Assembly: GCA_040756375.1 (NCBI GenBank)
Contig: JBFLZC010000022.1
Span: 29,251-93,250, forward strand
Length of the DNA stretch: 64,000 bases
Direction: 5' to 3'
DNA from: VGSG01 sp040756375
Lineage (GTDB): Bacteria; Desulfobacterota; Desulfomonilia; Desulfomonilales; Desulfomonilaceae
The notes beneath the pieces were generated by a model. It was not told the DNA's origin, searched no databases, and saw only the letters and a program-made list of their open reading frames with translations. Each line of letters starts with the position of its first letter. The first letter of the stretch is position 1. A program made the position numbers and the translations under genes. Positions 15,901 to 23,021 of the stretch are shown piece after piece.

Positions 15901-16201
15901 AAACTCCATCATTTTGATCGACTTTATCCATGTCCGCGTCAATCAAGGCCTTGACCTCAAGCAGGCCATAGTCGAATCCGGCGCGGTGCGATTCACGCCG
16001 ATTCTACTTACTGCGGGCGCAGCCGTATTCGGGTCCTGGATCATCACGCTTGACCCCGTCTTCTCAGGTTTGGCCTGGGCTTTCATATTCGGAATTTTTG
16101 CGTCGACCCTCTTCACGCTCTTTGTCGTGCCCATTGTGTATTACCTCATTTACGGCCGACGCGCAGAGCACGCTTCTTCAGGGGCTCAGACAGCCCGCTG
16201 A
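12944..16201 (+). CDS. RND-superfamily efflux permease
   Basis: A 1085-residue inner-membrane proton-driven pump of the AcrB type. After TM1 (LPIIFIIASLLAGAAALIA) comes the first porter domain beginning REEEPQIVVPMIDVMVNFPG ASAAEVENLVT; TM4 has LGLLVDDPIVDVENIHRH with the two proton-relay Asp residues; the second half repeats the layout, ending with GMIALAGIVVRNSIILIDFI and a final helix LFTLFVVPIVYYLIY. Standard motifs read DDAIVVVEN, so Pro and Asp in DDPIVDVEN are a small departure. ATG 12944 follows GGGGGAAG. No membrane-fusion or outer-membrane partner is adjacent. It diverges from the atp block. Confidence 0.92.
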   Translation: MSLSEKYNLGITGRIVESFLVSRLPIIFIIASLLAGAAALIATPREEEPQIVVPMIDVMVNFPGASAAEVENLVTINLERKLWEVDGVEYVYSVSRPGAAVVTVRFYVGEDREESLLKTHSKIMSYVDHVPPGVTGWVVKPVEIDDVPIVTFALYSDRNSDYELRRIAEEILHKIQRNPDAGRAYIVGGRKRQIRVLLSPERMAARHVSVMEMERSLKGANVNLRAGTMDVLNREIVVDAGPFIRSVDELKQIMVGVHDGRPVFLRDVAEVIDGPQEATSYTRLAFGPGAAHDPETRGASSAVQGKSYPQVTIAVAKRKGTNAVKVADAVVQSVEKLKDDVIPSDVQVLVTRNYGKTADEKVNELVKHLAIAVLSIIALLTVMLGWREAMIVALAVPMTLAVTLLANLLVGYTINRVTLFALILSLGLLVDDPIVDVENIHRHFKLKTHPPLDATLLAVDEVRPPTILATLAVIASFIPLFFITGMMGPYMRPMALNVPVAMIMSLVVAFTVTPWITYHALKREYERDEKPYDFKTGALYRTYGKLITPFLENRRKSWYFLGTLIVVLFGCIALVVLKLVPVKMLPFDNKNELLIVVDMPEGTTLEETSRVASDLERYLATVNEVRDVESFVGVASPIDFNGMVRHYYLREGSHIAELRVNLLDKHERAFQSHGLVLRLRPDLDKVAAKHGANLKVVEVPPGPPVLSTIVGEVYGPPEASYDELAAQAAKVGRVMRATHQVVDVDDTVEAPQKRYQFVVDRTKAGLAGITVEEVARSAKIFLGGDSPTLIHHETERTPLEVNLRLPRSLRSREQDMGVLRVKAADGSMVPFNELGHLEETIIDKSIYRKNMRRVVFVMAETAGRSPVDAILDLQGSMESTPLPPGFKVDWAGEGEWKITLEVFRDLGLAFAGALLLIYILLVQQTESFVIPLVIMVAIPLTLIGILPGFALLNLLLAQDIGLYRDSIFFTATSMIGMIALAGIVVRNSIILIDFIHVRVNQGLDLKQAIVESGAVRFTPILLTAGAAVFGSWIITLDPVFSGLAWAFIFGIFASTLFTLFVVPIVYYLIYGRRAEHASSGAQTAR

Positions 16202-16218
16202 ACCTTCCAGATTCCGCT

Positions 16219-16247
16219 TGACACGATCCTCGGAGAAGACCACTATA
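16219..16247 (+). promoter_or_regulatory. Candidate promoter upstream of the sulfate-exporter gene
   Basis: TTGACA followed after 17 bases by CACTAT, some 285 bases before the exporter start, in the 328-base gap 16202-16529. The gap otherwise shows only a short inverted repeat ATTGGT..ACCAAT near 16470-16500 that flanks an A-rich loop. Predicted by eye. Confidence 0.25.
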
Positions 16248-16529
16248 TGCGCTCAAAAGACCTGTGACCACGGGGCGGGAGCAGGGCTCTCTCAGTAGAT
16301 CTGGAAATTCGATTAAACCTTCATTCTCCGCAAACTGCGACGTGTACTCTGATCGTTCCGTTTTGTTCGTTGGCGTTCCGATTCGTGCCCCGGGGAGCGG
16401 TTCTTGCGGCGCGATCGGGAGTAGCACGAGCTGCATCGGCGCTGTAGGGCATCTGGAAATGCCACGAATAACTGATTGGTTTTCAAACAAAATTGGGACC
16501 AATCGGAATGAAATCCAAGGAGGGTAACC

Positions 16530-18068
16530 ATGTCCAATGGGGGAGGCGGTTGGTCGGTACTGTGGAAGACAGAAGACTGGCTCGCTGTCTGGATCGGCTT
16601 CCTTATTATTATTCTGTCGCTGGTAGGCATGAAGGTAGTCATGCCCAACTTCAAGTGGATTTCGGGCGGGGAAGTGGCCGAATTTTCCGCGGACAGAACT
16701 GCTCGCGCGGAAAAACTTGCGAGCCAGGCCGCGGCCAAAGGGGACACAGCGCTTCAAAGCCAGGCTCAGGCGCTTAAAGCCGCGCTGGAAAAGAAAGACA
16801 TGAAGGAGATTTCCGGGGCTGCCAAGAAGTTCGAGGCAGCTGCCAAGGAGGTCAAAGACAAAGATCTGAAGAAGATGGCCGGTTCACTGGCCAAGGACAC
16901 CAAAGCATTTGCAGACAGGCCACCCAGCAAGGTCTTCACGGCTGACAACATAAAATGGTCCATCTACATCGGAATCGGGATGCTCATCCTGAGCGTGATC
17001 GGGATGGCGCTCTTGGGACGCAATGTCGGCTTGTTCATCGTGGGCTTCCCCGTGGTGTTCATCATTTCTTGGATCGCCCTCTTCGTGGCCGGCAACTACT
17101 CGATCAACGTGTACGGGCTTGAGTACGTCCTGTGGTGCTTGTTCATCGGACTCATTATCAGCAATGTCATCGGGCTCCCGGAATGGCTGAAGCCCGCGGT
17201 CCAGACGGAATTCTACATCAAGACAGGTCTTGTGATCCTGGGCGCAGGAATTCTCTTCAAAGAGATCCTGGAAGCGGGCGCGCTGGGAATTATTCAGGCT
17301 CTGTGCGTCGTGGGCGTGGTTTGGTACTTCTGCTATTGGGTTTGTCAGAAGCTTGGTGTGGACGATGATTTCTCCGCGATCCTCTCCAGCGCGGTCTCGA
17401 TCTGCGGTGTGTCCGCGGCCATCGCAACATCGGGCGCGATCAAGGGTGATCCCAAGAAGTTGAGCTACACCACATCATTGGTGCTCGTGTGCGCGGTCCC
17501 CATGATGGTATTGCAGCCGCTCATTTCCAAGAGCTTCGGAATCCCGGATGCCGTAGCCGGCGCGTGGCTCGGAGGAACTCTGGACACCAGCGGGTCCGTG
17601 GTGGCAGCCGGTTCGTTGATCAGTGACGTGGCAATGAAGGTGGGTGTCATCGTCAAGATGTCCCAGAACGTGCTCATCGGAGTGGCGGCCTTCATCCTGG
17701 CGGTGGTCTGGACATTCAAGACCGCAGCCGAAGTTCCGGGCGGCGAGAGGCCTGGAGCCATCGAGATCTGGAATAGGTTCCCCAAGTTCGTCCTGGGATT
17801 CCTGGCCGCGTCGATCCTCTTCTCTTTCTTCCTGAGCCCACAGGTGGTGGGTGCGGTAAAGAGTCAGTTGGGAGGTTTGAGGCTTTACTGGTTTGCCCTA
17901 GCCTTCACGTCAATCGGGCTGGAAACGAATTTCCGTGAACTCGCCACCATGGGAGGAGGAAGGCCGGCAGCTGGCTTCCTGATCGCTCAGGGCTTTAACA
18001 TCTTCTGGACCCTTCTTCTCGCTTACCTGCTTTTCGGCGGAATTCTGTTCGTTGCGCCGAAGTTCTAA
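16530..18068 (+). CDS. Putative sulfate exporter (YeiH/PSE family) with coiled-coil insert
   Basis: A 512-residue membrane protein of the PSE/UPF0324 family (PF03601). Family marks include YVLWCLFIGLIISNVIGLPEW, KTGLVILGAGILFKEI, SSAVSICGVSAAIATSGAIK, WLGGTLDTSGSVVAAGS and FALAFTSIGLETNFREL. Unlike the usual form, TM1 (residues about 15-33) is followed by about 100 mostly charged, Ala/Lys-rich residues that look like a coiled coil, before the second helix at about 146. The start follows AAGGAGGGTAACC. Members have been linked to sulfonate or sulfate export; the true substrate is unproven. Confidence 0.85.
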   Translation: MSNGGGGWSVLWKTEDWLAVWIGFLIIILSLVGMKVVMPNFKWISGGEVAEFSADRTARAEKLASQAAAKGDTALQSQAQALKAALEKKDMKEISGAAKKFEAAAKEVKDKDLKKMAGSLAKDTKAFADRPPSKVFTADNIKWSIYIGIGMLILSVIGMALLGRNVGLFIVGFPVVFIISWIALFVAGNYSINVYGLEYVLWCLFIGLIISNVIGLPEWLKPAVQTEFYIKTGLVILGAGILFKEILEAGALGIIQALCVVGVVWYFCYWVCQKLGVDDDFSAILSSAVSICGVSAAIATSGAIKGDPKKLSYTTSLVLVCAVPMMVLQPLISKSFGIPDAVAGAWLGGTLDTSGSVVAAGSLISDVAMKVGVIVKMSQNVLIGVAAFILAVVWTFKTAAEVPGGERPGAIEIWNRFPKFVLGFLAASILFSFFLSPQVVGAVKSQLGGLRLYWFALAFTSIGLETNFRELATMGGGRPAAGFLIAQGFNIFWTLLLAYLLFGGILFVAPKF

Positions 18069-18112
18069 GCGAGGGTTTGCCGGAAGAGGCCTACCTATAG
18101 CCTGTATAACAA

Positions 18113-18135
18113 GGCCGGCGGGTTCGCCGGCCTCT
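18113..18135 (+). terminator. Hairpin after the exporter gene
   Basis: GGCCGGCG-GGTT-CGCCGGCC is a perfect eight-base-pair stem followed by TCTTCG. It could slow transcription; the stronger terminator is at 18162. Confidence 0.45.
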
Positions 18136-18161
18136 TCGCAACGGTTGTATCTTTCTGCGAC

Positions 18162-18196
18162 AAGAAGATGGCGCAACCTATCGCCATCTTCTTTTT
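18162..18196 (+). terminator. Strong intrinsic terminator of the exporter gene
   Basis: AAGAAGATGGCG pairs perfectly with CGCCATCTTCTT around an eight-base loop and is followed by TTT. A 12-bp stem with a T-rich tail is a standard Rho-independent terminator. Confidence 0.8.
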
Positions 18197-18334
18197 CGTT
18201 CTGTGCCCGTTGGCAAAATTCCATAATAATTCCCGACCAACGTCTCCGGCAGCAAACCTTTCTCCACGTTCCTGAGCTGGAATGCTGATTTTGCGTGAGA
18301 GAGTGTGCCTATCGCGCGGGAGCTGCTAGAAATT

Positions 18335-18493
18335 TGGTGCCACGGATGTGCCGAAGGCTCATCCGTGCCGAGTCCCGTGCGCGAGTACTTCCATCGCATC
18401 AAGCCTCCTCGCTGGAGAGGTCTTCAGTGGCCTCAGAGCAATAAGCGGCGAGCACGGATGAGTCCCGCAAGGCGGGCCACATCCGTGGCACCA
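18335..18493. repeat. 159-bp structured repeat with 16-bp terminal inverted repeats, copy 1
   Basis: The ends TGGTGCCACGGATGTG and CACATCCGTGGCACCA are perfect inverted repeats. Inside, each arm folds again (CATCCGTGC and GCACGGATG). A second copy with the same ends and the shared CGCTGGAGAGG core lies at 29007-29163. No coding frame is seen. It looks like a small non-autonomous mobile or palindromic element and occupies part of the 18197-18854 gap, the rest of which shows nothing I recognise. Confidence 0.8.
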
Positions 18494-18854
18494 GACTCCA
18501 TTGCAGCACGTTCATGTTCAGTTTTGACCCACAGGTCATGGCTGTTCGCAGGGATGATTGGGTATGGCGCCGCGCAATGAGACAAGAACTTGCGCAATGA
18601 TCACATGTGTCGAGCCTCAGACCCGTGCAACGCGATGTTTTGATCCGAAGCAGCCCACAGAAAGGCTTGCGGACAGCGGAAGCAGTGTTTAGCTAATAAT
18701 TAAGAGCGCGCGGGGTGGAATGAGAATGGAATTGACGAAGACTTCGCGTACTTCCTCGGTGGTTAAATTGGAGATACTGGGCCATATTTCGAGTGACTTA
18801 TGAACCTGAGCTTCAAGATGCTCGCACGAAATTCAATAGAGAAAGGGCGGTATA

Positions 18855-19379
18855 ATGATCAGTGACAAGATTCAGGAGGCTTTCAATAAGCAGCTCAATG
18901 CCGAGCTCTATTCCTCGTACCTGTACCTATCCATGGCTGCCTATTTTCAATCAGTGAATCTACTGGGTTTTGCGAACTGGATGCGTTGCCAGGCTCAAGA
19001 GGAGCTCTTGCACGCAATGAAGTTCTACACTTTTATTCTGGACCGAGGCGGAAAGGTGACACTCACCGCGGTGGAAGCTCCGCCCGTCAAATGGAATTCG
19101 CCTCTTCAGCCATTTGAGGACGCCTATGCTCACGAGCAAAAGGTCACCAGGCTGATCAACGGCCTGGTGGATCTTGCTCTACAAGAGCGAGACCACGCGG
19201 CAAATGCGTTCCTTCAATGGTTTGTGACCGAGCAGGTGGAAGAGGAGGCGTCCGCAGACGGCGTGGTGCAACAGCTCAAGCTTGCGGGTGATCAAGGGGG
19301 CGGCTTGTTCATGATCGATAAGGAACTGGGCCTGCGCACGTTTACGTACCCTGCCGCGGGCGTGATGGCAGCGGTATAA
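18855..19379 (+). CDS. ftnA: Ferritin (FtnA type)
   Basis: A 174-residue non-haem ferritin that oxidises Fe(II) and stores it as a mineral core. The ferroxidase ligands stand at the same numbers as in E. coli FtnA: E17, E50, H53, E94 and Q127 (LNAELYSSYLYLSMAA, QAQEELLHAMKF, HEQKVT, TEQVEEE). No haem-binding Met typical of bacterioferritin is evident. The ATG follows GAAAGGGCGG. It is probably transcribed alone, with the rubrerythrin-like gene 115 bases downstream also serving iron or oxidative defence. Confidence 0.95.
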   Translation: MISDKIQEAFNKQLNAELYSSYLYLSMAAYFQSVNLLGFANWMRCQAQEELLHAMKFYTFILDRGGKVTLTAVEAPPVKWNSPLQPFEDAYAHEQKVTRLINGLVDLALQERDHAANAFLQWFVTEQVEEEASADGVVQQLKLAGDQGGGLFMIDKELGLRTFTYPAAGVMAAV

Positions 19380-19494
19380 CCTACGAGAGCCCATTCTAAT
19401 CCGTGAATCTGCTCAGAACAGTGGTAGAATGCGTTATCGGGTTTAAGCTTACGTACCGGGTTGCAGAAAATTGCACCGACAGAGGAGGGAATTG

Positions 19495-20028
19495 ATGACC
19501 ACAGGATCGGAGAGATCGCTGCGAATGCTGGCTACCGCGCTGGAAAAGGAAGAGCGGGGCAGGGATTTCTACAAGGAAGCGGTCGACAAGTGCACCAACG
19601 AACTGGGCAAGGATATCTTCCGCACCCTCACGATCGAAGAAGGGATACACATCAAGCGGGTTAAAGAGATCTACGACTCTCTTCAGCGGGGAGAAGCCTG
19701 GACAGGCAAGTGGAAAGAATACAAGCTGCAAAACGAAGATCTCCAGCAACTTTTCAAAGAGCGCATCCGCAAGCTGGGACCCGACGTGCAAGCAGGAACG
19801 ACCGACCTGGAAGCTCTGGAAGTGGGGCTGGGCTTTGAGCAGGGCGCAATCAAATTCTACGAGCAAGAACTCGCCTCGGCCACCGACCCTTTGGAGAAAG
19901 AGTTCATCCAACGGATGATACTTGAAGAACACGCACATTACGCATCCTTAGCCGACGTGAAGCTGTACCTGACCAATCCGCAATCGTACTTCATAGAGCA
20001 CGAACGCCACACACTCGACGGCGCGTGA
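19495..20028 (+). CDS. Ferritin-like diiron protein (rubrerythrin family)
   Basis: A 177-residue four-helix protein with two E-x-x-H type diiron half-sites: EKEERGRDFYKEA and EEGIHIKRV in the first pair of helices, EQGAIKFYEQEL and EEHAHYASL in the second. This is the rubrerythrin/YciE-like ferritin fold. It has no rubredoxin Cys pairs at the end, so it is the short form. I chose ATG 19495, preceded by AGAGGAGGGAATTG, over 19471. Likely role is peroxide or oxygen detoxification in an anaerobe, or iron handling with the neighbouring ferritin. Confidence 0.85.
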   Translation: MTTGSERSLRMLATALEKEERGRDFYKEAVDKCTNELGKDIFRTLTIEEGIHIKRVKEIYDSLQRGEAWTGKWKEYKLQNEDLQQLFKERIRKLGPDVQAGTTDLEALEVGLGFEQGAIKFYEQELASATDPLEKEFIQRMILEEHAHYASLADVKLYLTNPQSYFIEHERHTLDGA

Positions 20029-20142
20029 AGGTGGTGCACGACCAGGCTTCACTCCGGTCATTCGGGAAAGGGCAAAGGGGAGTGTCTCATAGCCCCGATC
20101 CCAATCGAGACCGTGTCACGATTAGTAAAGCAGGTTCAAACT

Positions 20143-20318
20143 GGGTGGCCCCGACGTTCCCGCGGAACGCGGGATCGGGGTCGCGAAGCGACAGGAAGCA
20201 ACGACCATAATGCATCGAAGCTACTGCTAAAACCTCCGGCCGGGTAATTCACGGCAAGAGCGCTTCTTGTGCCTTCGGCACCGGGATCCCGCGTCCCGCG
20301 GGAACGTCCCGGCCACCC
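20143..20318. repeat. 176-bp element with long inverted-repeat arms
   Basis: The left arm starting GGGTGGCCCCGACGTTCCCG pairs with the right arm ending CGGGAACGTCCCGGCCACCC across about 50 bases with a handful of mismatches. Each arm also holds its own small GC hairpins. It lies in the 20029-20408 gap. No coding frame is evident. Confidence 0.65.
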
Positions 20319-20408
20319 AACGCAGCAGGATCTGGCCGGTACCAAGACTTTTGAGACATCCTCATGAGGCCTGCCCATACTTCCGAGAAGAGAGGCTGAG
20401 GCGGTTCT

Positions 20409-20963
20409 GTGAAAGAAGACCGCAATCGGTGGGAAAGCCGTTACGGCCGTGAGATTCCGGATTTCGACGATCCTGATCCGCTTCTCTGCGAAAATCTGAA
20501 ACTGCTCACCTCGGGTGTTGCGCTTGATCTGGCGAGCGGCTTCGGGGCCAATTCATTGTTCGTGGCAGAATCAGAATACACGGTCCATGCGCTGGATATC
20601 AGCTTCAACGCACTTTCCGCTTTGAATAAGGAAGCTCGGCAACGCGGTCTTGATGTGGCCTGCGTGGTCGCGGATCTGGACGAGTATCCACTCCCGAAAG
20701 CTTATTACGATCTCGTTCTGGTCTTTTACTTCTACGCGAAGGCCTTGATGAGCCCGATCCAGGACTGCTTGAAACAAGGTGGGCTCCTTTTGTATGCAAC
20801 GTACAATTTCCGGCATACCAGCGTGAAGCCTGAGTTCAACCCAGCATATCTGCTCCCCCGGGGAGGGCTCTCGCCATTCTTCCCTAAATTGGAGATAATT
20901 CTGGAAGAGCCGGAGTCGGGTCCGAGCCGAAATGTGTCGCGCTTCATCGGCAGAAAAGTATAA
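20409..20963 (+). CDS. Class I SAM-dependent methyltransferase (TehB-like)
   Basis: A 184-residue methyltransferase. Motif I VALDLASGFGANSLFVAE (about residues 37-54) binds S-adenosylmethionine, followed by YTVHALDIS (motif II), VVADLDEYPLPKAYYDLVLVF (motifs III-IV) and the GGLLLYATYNF strand. The size and the RWESRYG-type opening resemble TehB/SAM methyltransferases acting on small molecules, including metalloid or thiol detoxification, but the substrate is unknown. The start is GTG 20409. Nothing in the neighbourhood fixes its role. Confidence 0.82.
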   Translation: MKEDRNRWESRYGREIPDFDDPDPLLCENLKLLTSGVALDLASGFGANSLFVAESEYTVHALDISFNALSALNKEARQRGLDVACVVADLDEYPLPKAYYDLVLVFYFYAKALMSPIQDCLKQGGLLLYATYNFRHTSVKPEFNPAYLLPRGGLSPFFPKLEIILEEPESGPSRNVSRFIGRKV

Positions 20964-21061
20964 GGACGGCCGCACGTGATAAGAGATTCTGAAGATTGAA
21001 GAAGTTGACCGGGGAGGCTGTTTGAAACCCAGCAATTCCCTTTTGGAAACGGGACGTGGTT

Positions 21062-21121
21062 TTGGTGGTACAGGCATCCTGCCCGTCATTCCTAGACTGG
21101 CGAGACGCCTGTCCCACCAAA
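21062..21121. repeat. Dispersed TGGTGGGACAGGC palindromic repeat, copy 1
   Basis: Arms TTGGTGGTACAGGCATCCTG and GACGCCTGTCCCACCAA are inverted. Other copies stand at 36635-36742, 54659-54729 and 63480-63553, two of them inside the phage-derived region. Confidence 0.75.
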
Positions 21122-21260
21122 GCCCTACCCACACCTTCGGTAGCAACACCTCGCCTAACCTGCGAAGAGATCTGATTGCAATGAGGCCGCGCTGTGGACA
21201 GATGGCTCCGTTGTTCAGGGTTATTCAGACCAACAGTTCCGCCGGTTGTGGAGGCATAAG

Positions 21261-22490
21261 GTGCTCAGTCCTCTGGATGCTATGAGAATAGCCACCGATG
21301 CGCTGCGGGTGAACGTGATGCGTTCATTGCTCACCATGCTGGGGATTGCAATCGGCGTGGGCGCGGTGATCGTAATGGTTGCGGTGGGCGCGGGGGCTCG
21401 TGAGATGATTGGAGCACAAATCCGCTCGATTGGAAGCAATCTGCTCCTGATTGTTCCGGGCGCCACTACTCAGAGTGGTGTGAGCATGGGAGCGGCCACA
21501 GTGCATACGCTTATCAACGCGGACGCGGAAGCGATTGAGCGGGATTGTCCCGCGGTGAAGCATGCCGCGCCGGTCTGGGGAGAAGTGACCCAAGTGGTCT
21601 ACGGGAACAAGAACTGGCGTACCAGAGTCACCGGGACCACCAACGAATACTTCCTCATCAGAGAATGGCCTTTGCGATACGGCAGGGACTTCACCGCGCA
21701 GGAGGAGCGCAGGGCCGCCAAGGTGTGCATTCTTGGTTCCACAGTGGTTGACAACCTGATGGGATCGACCTACGTGCTCGGTAAGATAGTGAGAATTCAG
21801 AATGTGCCCTTCCAGGTGATCGGGGTACTGGAGTCAAAAGGCCAGTCCCCTAGGGGCGAAGACCAGGACGACGCGATCTTCGTTCCGATCAAGACCTCGC
21901 AGACCAGGCTTTTTGGCAGCCCGTTTCGAGACGAGATAAGGGCGATTCTTGTCCAGGCCAAGACCATAGAGCAAATCCCGGAAGCCGAGAAGCAGATTGA
22001 CGACGTGCTGTCCCGACGCCACAAGATGAGCCGGTACCAGGAAAAGGATTTCTCTGTCCGCAACCTCACCGAAGTGCTCAACACCGCGCAGAGCACACTC
22101 AACATCATGACCGCGTTGCTGGGAGCCATTGCCGCGATTTCCCTGCTAGTGGGCGGCATCGGCATCATGAACATCATGTTGGTATCGGTTACCGAGCGAA
22201 CGCGAGAAATCGGGATTCGGGCCGCGGTTGGGGCGCGGTCTTTTGACATCCTTTTCCAATTCCTCATTGAAGCCGCGGTACTTTCCATGTTGGGCGGGAT
22301 GATTGGGCTTATCGCAGGAATTGGGGGCGCGTTCATCTTTGCGCACAAGAGCGGCTGGCCTGCGCTGATCAGTCCTTCGGTGGTACTCGTCGCTCTCCTG
22401 TTCTCTGCCGCGGTGGGAGTCTTCTTTGGATTCTACCCTGCGTACAAAGCCTCACGCCTCAGACCTATCGAAGCGCTCCGACATGAATAG
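21261..22490 (+). CDS. MacB-type ABC transporter permease
   Basis: A 409-residue permease of the MacB/LolE-like mechanotransmission type: TM1 NVMRSLLTMLGIAIGVGAVI, an N-terminal MacB periplasmic core domain (about residues 40-240), and three C-terminal helices with LVGGIGIMNIMLVSVTERTREIGIRAAVGA and the ending FYPAYKASRLRPIEALRHE. These are diagnostic. I chose GTG 21261 because GGAGG lies seven bases before it; GTG 21246 is an alternative. The ATPase and membrane-fusion protein normally encoded beside it are absent, so it must work with partners encoded elsewhere or be non-functional. Confidence 0.9.
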   Translation: MLSPLDAMRIATDALRVNVMRSLLTMLGIAIGVGAVIVMVAVGAGAREMIGAQIRSIGSNLLLIVPGATTQSGVSMGAATVHTLINADAEAIERDCPAVKHAAPVWGEVTQVVYGNKNWRTRVTGTTNEYFLIREWPLRYGRDFTAQEERRAAKVCILGSTVVDNLMGSTYVLGKIVRIQNVPFQVIGVLESKGQSPRGEDQDDAIFVPIKTSQTRLFGSPFRDEIRAILVQAKTIEQIPEAEKQIDDVLSRRHKMSRYQEKDFSVRNLTEVLNTAQSTLNIMTALLGAIAAISLLVGGIGIMNIMLVSVTERTREIGIRAAVGARSFDILFQFLIEAAVLSMLGGMIGLIAGIGGAFIFAHKSGWPALISPSVVLVALLFSAAVGVFFGFYPAYKASRLRPIEALRHE

Positions 22491-22589
22491 TCAGGTGTGC
22501 CCGTCTATATACCGGTTGCCCAAGAATGGCGCGAGTTTCTCCACGAGACGGAAACTCCAAGGGAACATACCCAGTGGGCACTAATCGTC

Positions 22590-22789
22590 ATTCCCGCGCA
22601 CGCGCATAGGCGTTAAGTTAAGGACCTAATCGCATCATGAAATTCCCCCTCACCCTTCCCTCTCCCGCCAGGGGAGAGGGTTTTTGAACTCCCCTCCCTT
22701 GACGGGAGGGGGTAGGGGGAGGGTGATAACTACCTGAAATCACACACACTAAGTGTGTTAACTTAACGCCTATGCGCGCACGCGGGAAT
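22590..22789. repeat. 200-bp element with 32-bp terminal inverted repeats
   Basis: Both ends carry the same 32 bases in inverse order with two mismatches: ATTCCCGCG..CGCATAGGCGTTAAGTTAA. The inside holds a second repeat type, the CCCTCACCC..GGGAGAGGG..GGGAGGGTG purine/pyrimidine palindrome. The outer ATTCCCGCG end resembles the widespread GTCATTCCCGCGAAAGCGGGAATCC repeat, another arm of which (GGATTCCTGCTTTCGCAGGAACGAC) follows at 22843-22867. It looks like one repeat nested in another. It fills most of the 22491-23021 gap. Confidence 0.75.
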
Positions 22790-22954
22790 CCAGAATCCCA
22801 ATAGGCGGACAGTCGAAAACCTTGTTCCAAGGCCTCAGGACTGGATTCCTGCTTTCGCAGGAACGACAGCGTTCAGCAGCTGCGAGTCACACAGGGATTA
22901 TGGGAGTCACTGTAGCGGGTCCTAGAGATGCTTCCATGATGCGAACACGTGCCT

Positions 22955-22990
22955 AAGGCTGAGAGTTCATGCAATTGAACTCTCAGCCTT
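22955..22990 (-). terminator. Perfect 15-bp hairpin after the Cys-rich gene
   Basis: AAGGCTGAGAGTTCA pairs perfectly with TGAACTCTCAGCCTT around a six-base loop, 32 bases after the minus-strand stop at 23022. The stem is terminator-like although the T-run is short. Confidence 0.65.
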
Positions 22991-23021
22991 GGGTCGACTA
23001 TCAAATCCTCAGCCCGGGAAA

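Noticed and set aside
18452..18493. Hammerhead-ribozyme-like CGGATGAGTCCC stretch in the 159-bp repeat
   Set aside because: The core lacks the GAAA and third-stem parts in the required order, so it is only a chance similarity within a hairpin.
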